Source: CAZOZP01 sp964584325 (lineage in GTDB: Bacteria; Bacteroidota; Ignavibacteria; Ignavibacteriales; Melioribacteraceae). Taken from it: a DNA stretch of 5,839 nucleotides. A model generated the notes under the pieces. That model was not told where the DNA came from. It worked only from the letters and a program-made list of their open reading frames with translations, and did no database searches. The position numbers were made by a program, and so were the translations under genes. Positions within the stretch are counted from its first letter, which is position 1, and each line of letters starts with the position of its first letter. Of this stretch, positions 5,426-5,839 are shown in pieces. Location of the stretch: assembly GCA_964584325.1 (NCBI GenBank), contig CAZOZP010000109.1:1-5839 (forward strand), read 5' to 3'.

Positions 5426-5595
5426 ATTAAACCCAAATTATTCGTTAGAAAATCTTTATCACTGAATACCATTGCAAAGAAAGAATAATTTGGGTAACCC
5501 CGCCTTACAAAATCTTATCCCGCATTTTGCGGGATTTAGATTTTGTTAGGCGATTTGTCATTACTTTCTTCCTCAATGACAAATTTGGGTTAAAT
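5426..5595. mobile_element. Possible MITE-like element (about 170 bp) with terminal inverted repeats
   Basis: The ends 5426-5439 and 5582-5595 are inverted repeats matching at 13 of 14 bases (ATTAAACCCAAATT against AATTTGGGTTAAAT). The interior is packed with three further hairpins: an exact 13-bp pair ACCCAAATTATTC/GAATAATTTGGGT (5431-5443, 5483-5495), a long near-perfect hairpin (5501-5552), and an exact 10-bp pair ATTTGTCATT/AATGACAAAT (5553-5562, 5575-5584). It encodes nothing. I see no clear target-site duplication, so mobility is an inference. It could instead be a nest of structured RNA. Confidence 0.45.
5501..5552. repeat. Long near-perfect hairpin
   Basis: A left arm from 5501 to 5523 (starting CGCCTTACAAAATCT, ending ATCCCGC) pairs with a right arm from 5529 to 5552 (GCGGGAT...AGATTTTGTTAGGCG). 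There is one mismatch and one extra base, and the loop is about five bases. It is far longer than a terminator needs, and no T-run follows the stem. Confidence 0.85.
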
Positions 5596-5720
5596 AGTAA
5601 CATAGTGTTGAAACGCTGCACGGTAACGTCTCTGCCCTTTTATTAATACCGCCCCGGTGCCTTAAGGCTCTCGAAGGCAACTTAAGAAAGTGACAGCGTA
5701 ACGGGTAGCAAAGTTGGGGG
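5591..5720. repeat. Dispersed intergenic repeat, copy B
   Basis: This is the counterpart of 2651-2760, in the same orientation. It holds TAAATAGTAACATAGTG, a TCTGCCCTTTTATT tract, TACCGCC, then the 14-mer GGCTCTCGAAGGCA (5666-5679) closing a perfect hairpin TGCCTT/AAGGCA (5658-5663, 5674-5679). GTGACAGCGTAACGGG...CAAAGT follows at 5690-5715. It abuts or overlaps the right inverted repeat of the preceding element. Unlike copy A it lacks the GGCAG stem and long T-run, so it is not a terminator. Confidence 0.7.
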
Positions 5721-5839
5721 AGATCTTAAGGAAGTTATTACTATTCCACTATCCCAACAGATGAAGAGGTTGTGTGAAAAGTTAAAGGCTTGTCATTCTG
5801 AGGAGCTTGCGACGAAGAATCTACTTGCAAATAAAGGGG
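5721..5839. other. Noncoding end of window
   Basis: Apart from the dispersed repeat at 5791-5822, I see no gene, terminator or promoter here. The right edge may lie just upstream of another gene. Confidence 0.5.
5791..5822. repeat. CATTCTGAG...GAAGAATCT dispersed repeat
   Basis: TGTCATTCTGAGGAG then CGACGAAGAATCT is, from memory, a form of the widespread intergenic repeat GTCATTCTGAG(C)GAAGCGAAGAATCT found in many environmental bacterial genomes. ATTCT (5794-5798) and AGAAT (5816-5820) form an inverted pair. It is noncoding. Confidence 0.65.

Noticed and set aside
5431..5495. Riboswitch or simple terminator
   Set aside because: There is no known aptamer signature, no downstream gene in range and no T-run after the long stems. 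Terminal inverted repeats fit a repeat element better.

Overview
The window reads as a stretch of an AT-rich, Gram-negative chromosome, most likely from the Bacteroidota/Ignavibacteriota (FCB) side of the tree. That placement is inference. It rests on the AT-rich coding sequence, a helical protein of a type I recall from that group, a carbohydrate-esterase-2-like SGNH hydrolase with an N-terminal membrane signal, a fragment ending like an outer-membrane beta-barrel, a tRNA with no encoded CCA end, and the kind of dispersed intergenic repeats seen in such genomes. All genes I can support lie on the + strand.

Layout. (1) Positions 1-122 hold five exact-length 21-bp tandem repeats and a decayed sixth. 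In one frame they read as seven-residue heptads ending at a stop, so they look like the coiled-coil tail of a gene that begins left of the window. (2) Positions 123-469 are a noncoding spacer with an imperfect hairpin and a short direct repeat. (3) Positions 470-2628 hold two overlapping genes of unknown function (492 and 227 aa), forming an operon that ends at a strong intrinsic terminator. (4) Positions 2651-2810 are dispersed-repeat sequence, followed by a 51-codon remnant that resembles the C-terminus of an outer-membrane beta-barrel protein. (5) After a quiet AT-rich spacer comes a 222-aa all-helical protein with its own ribosome binding site and terminator (3284-4004). (6) A tRNA-Ser(CGA) gene (4104-4190) is followed by an exported, membrane-anchored SGNH/CE2-like esterase (4270-5376). 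(7) The last 460 bases are noncoding and dense in repeats: a ~170-bp element with terminal inverted repeats and nested hairpins, a second copy of the repeat seen at 2651-2760, and a CATTCTGAG-type dispersed repeat.

How the genes work together: only the 492/227-aa pair shows real linkage (4-bp overlap, shared terminator). The other genes look like independent units separated by repeat-filled spacers. I recognise no named defence, CRISPR, toxin or transposase system. The candidates for something undescribed are the unknown gene pair, the heptad-encoding 21-bp array and the intergenic repeat families, some of which occur twice or more in this short window.
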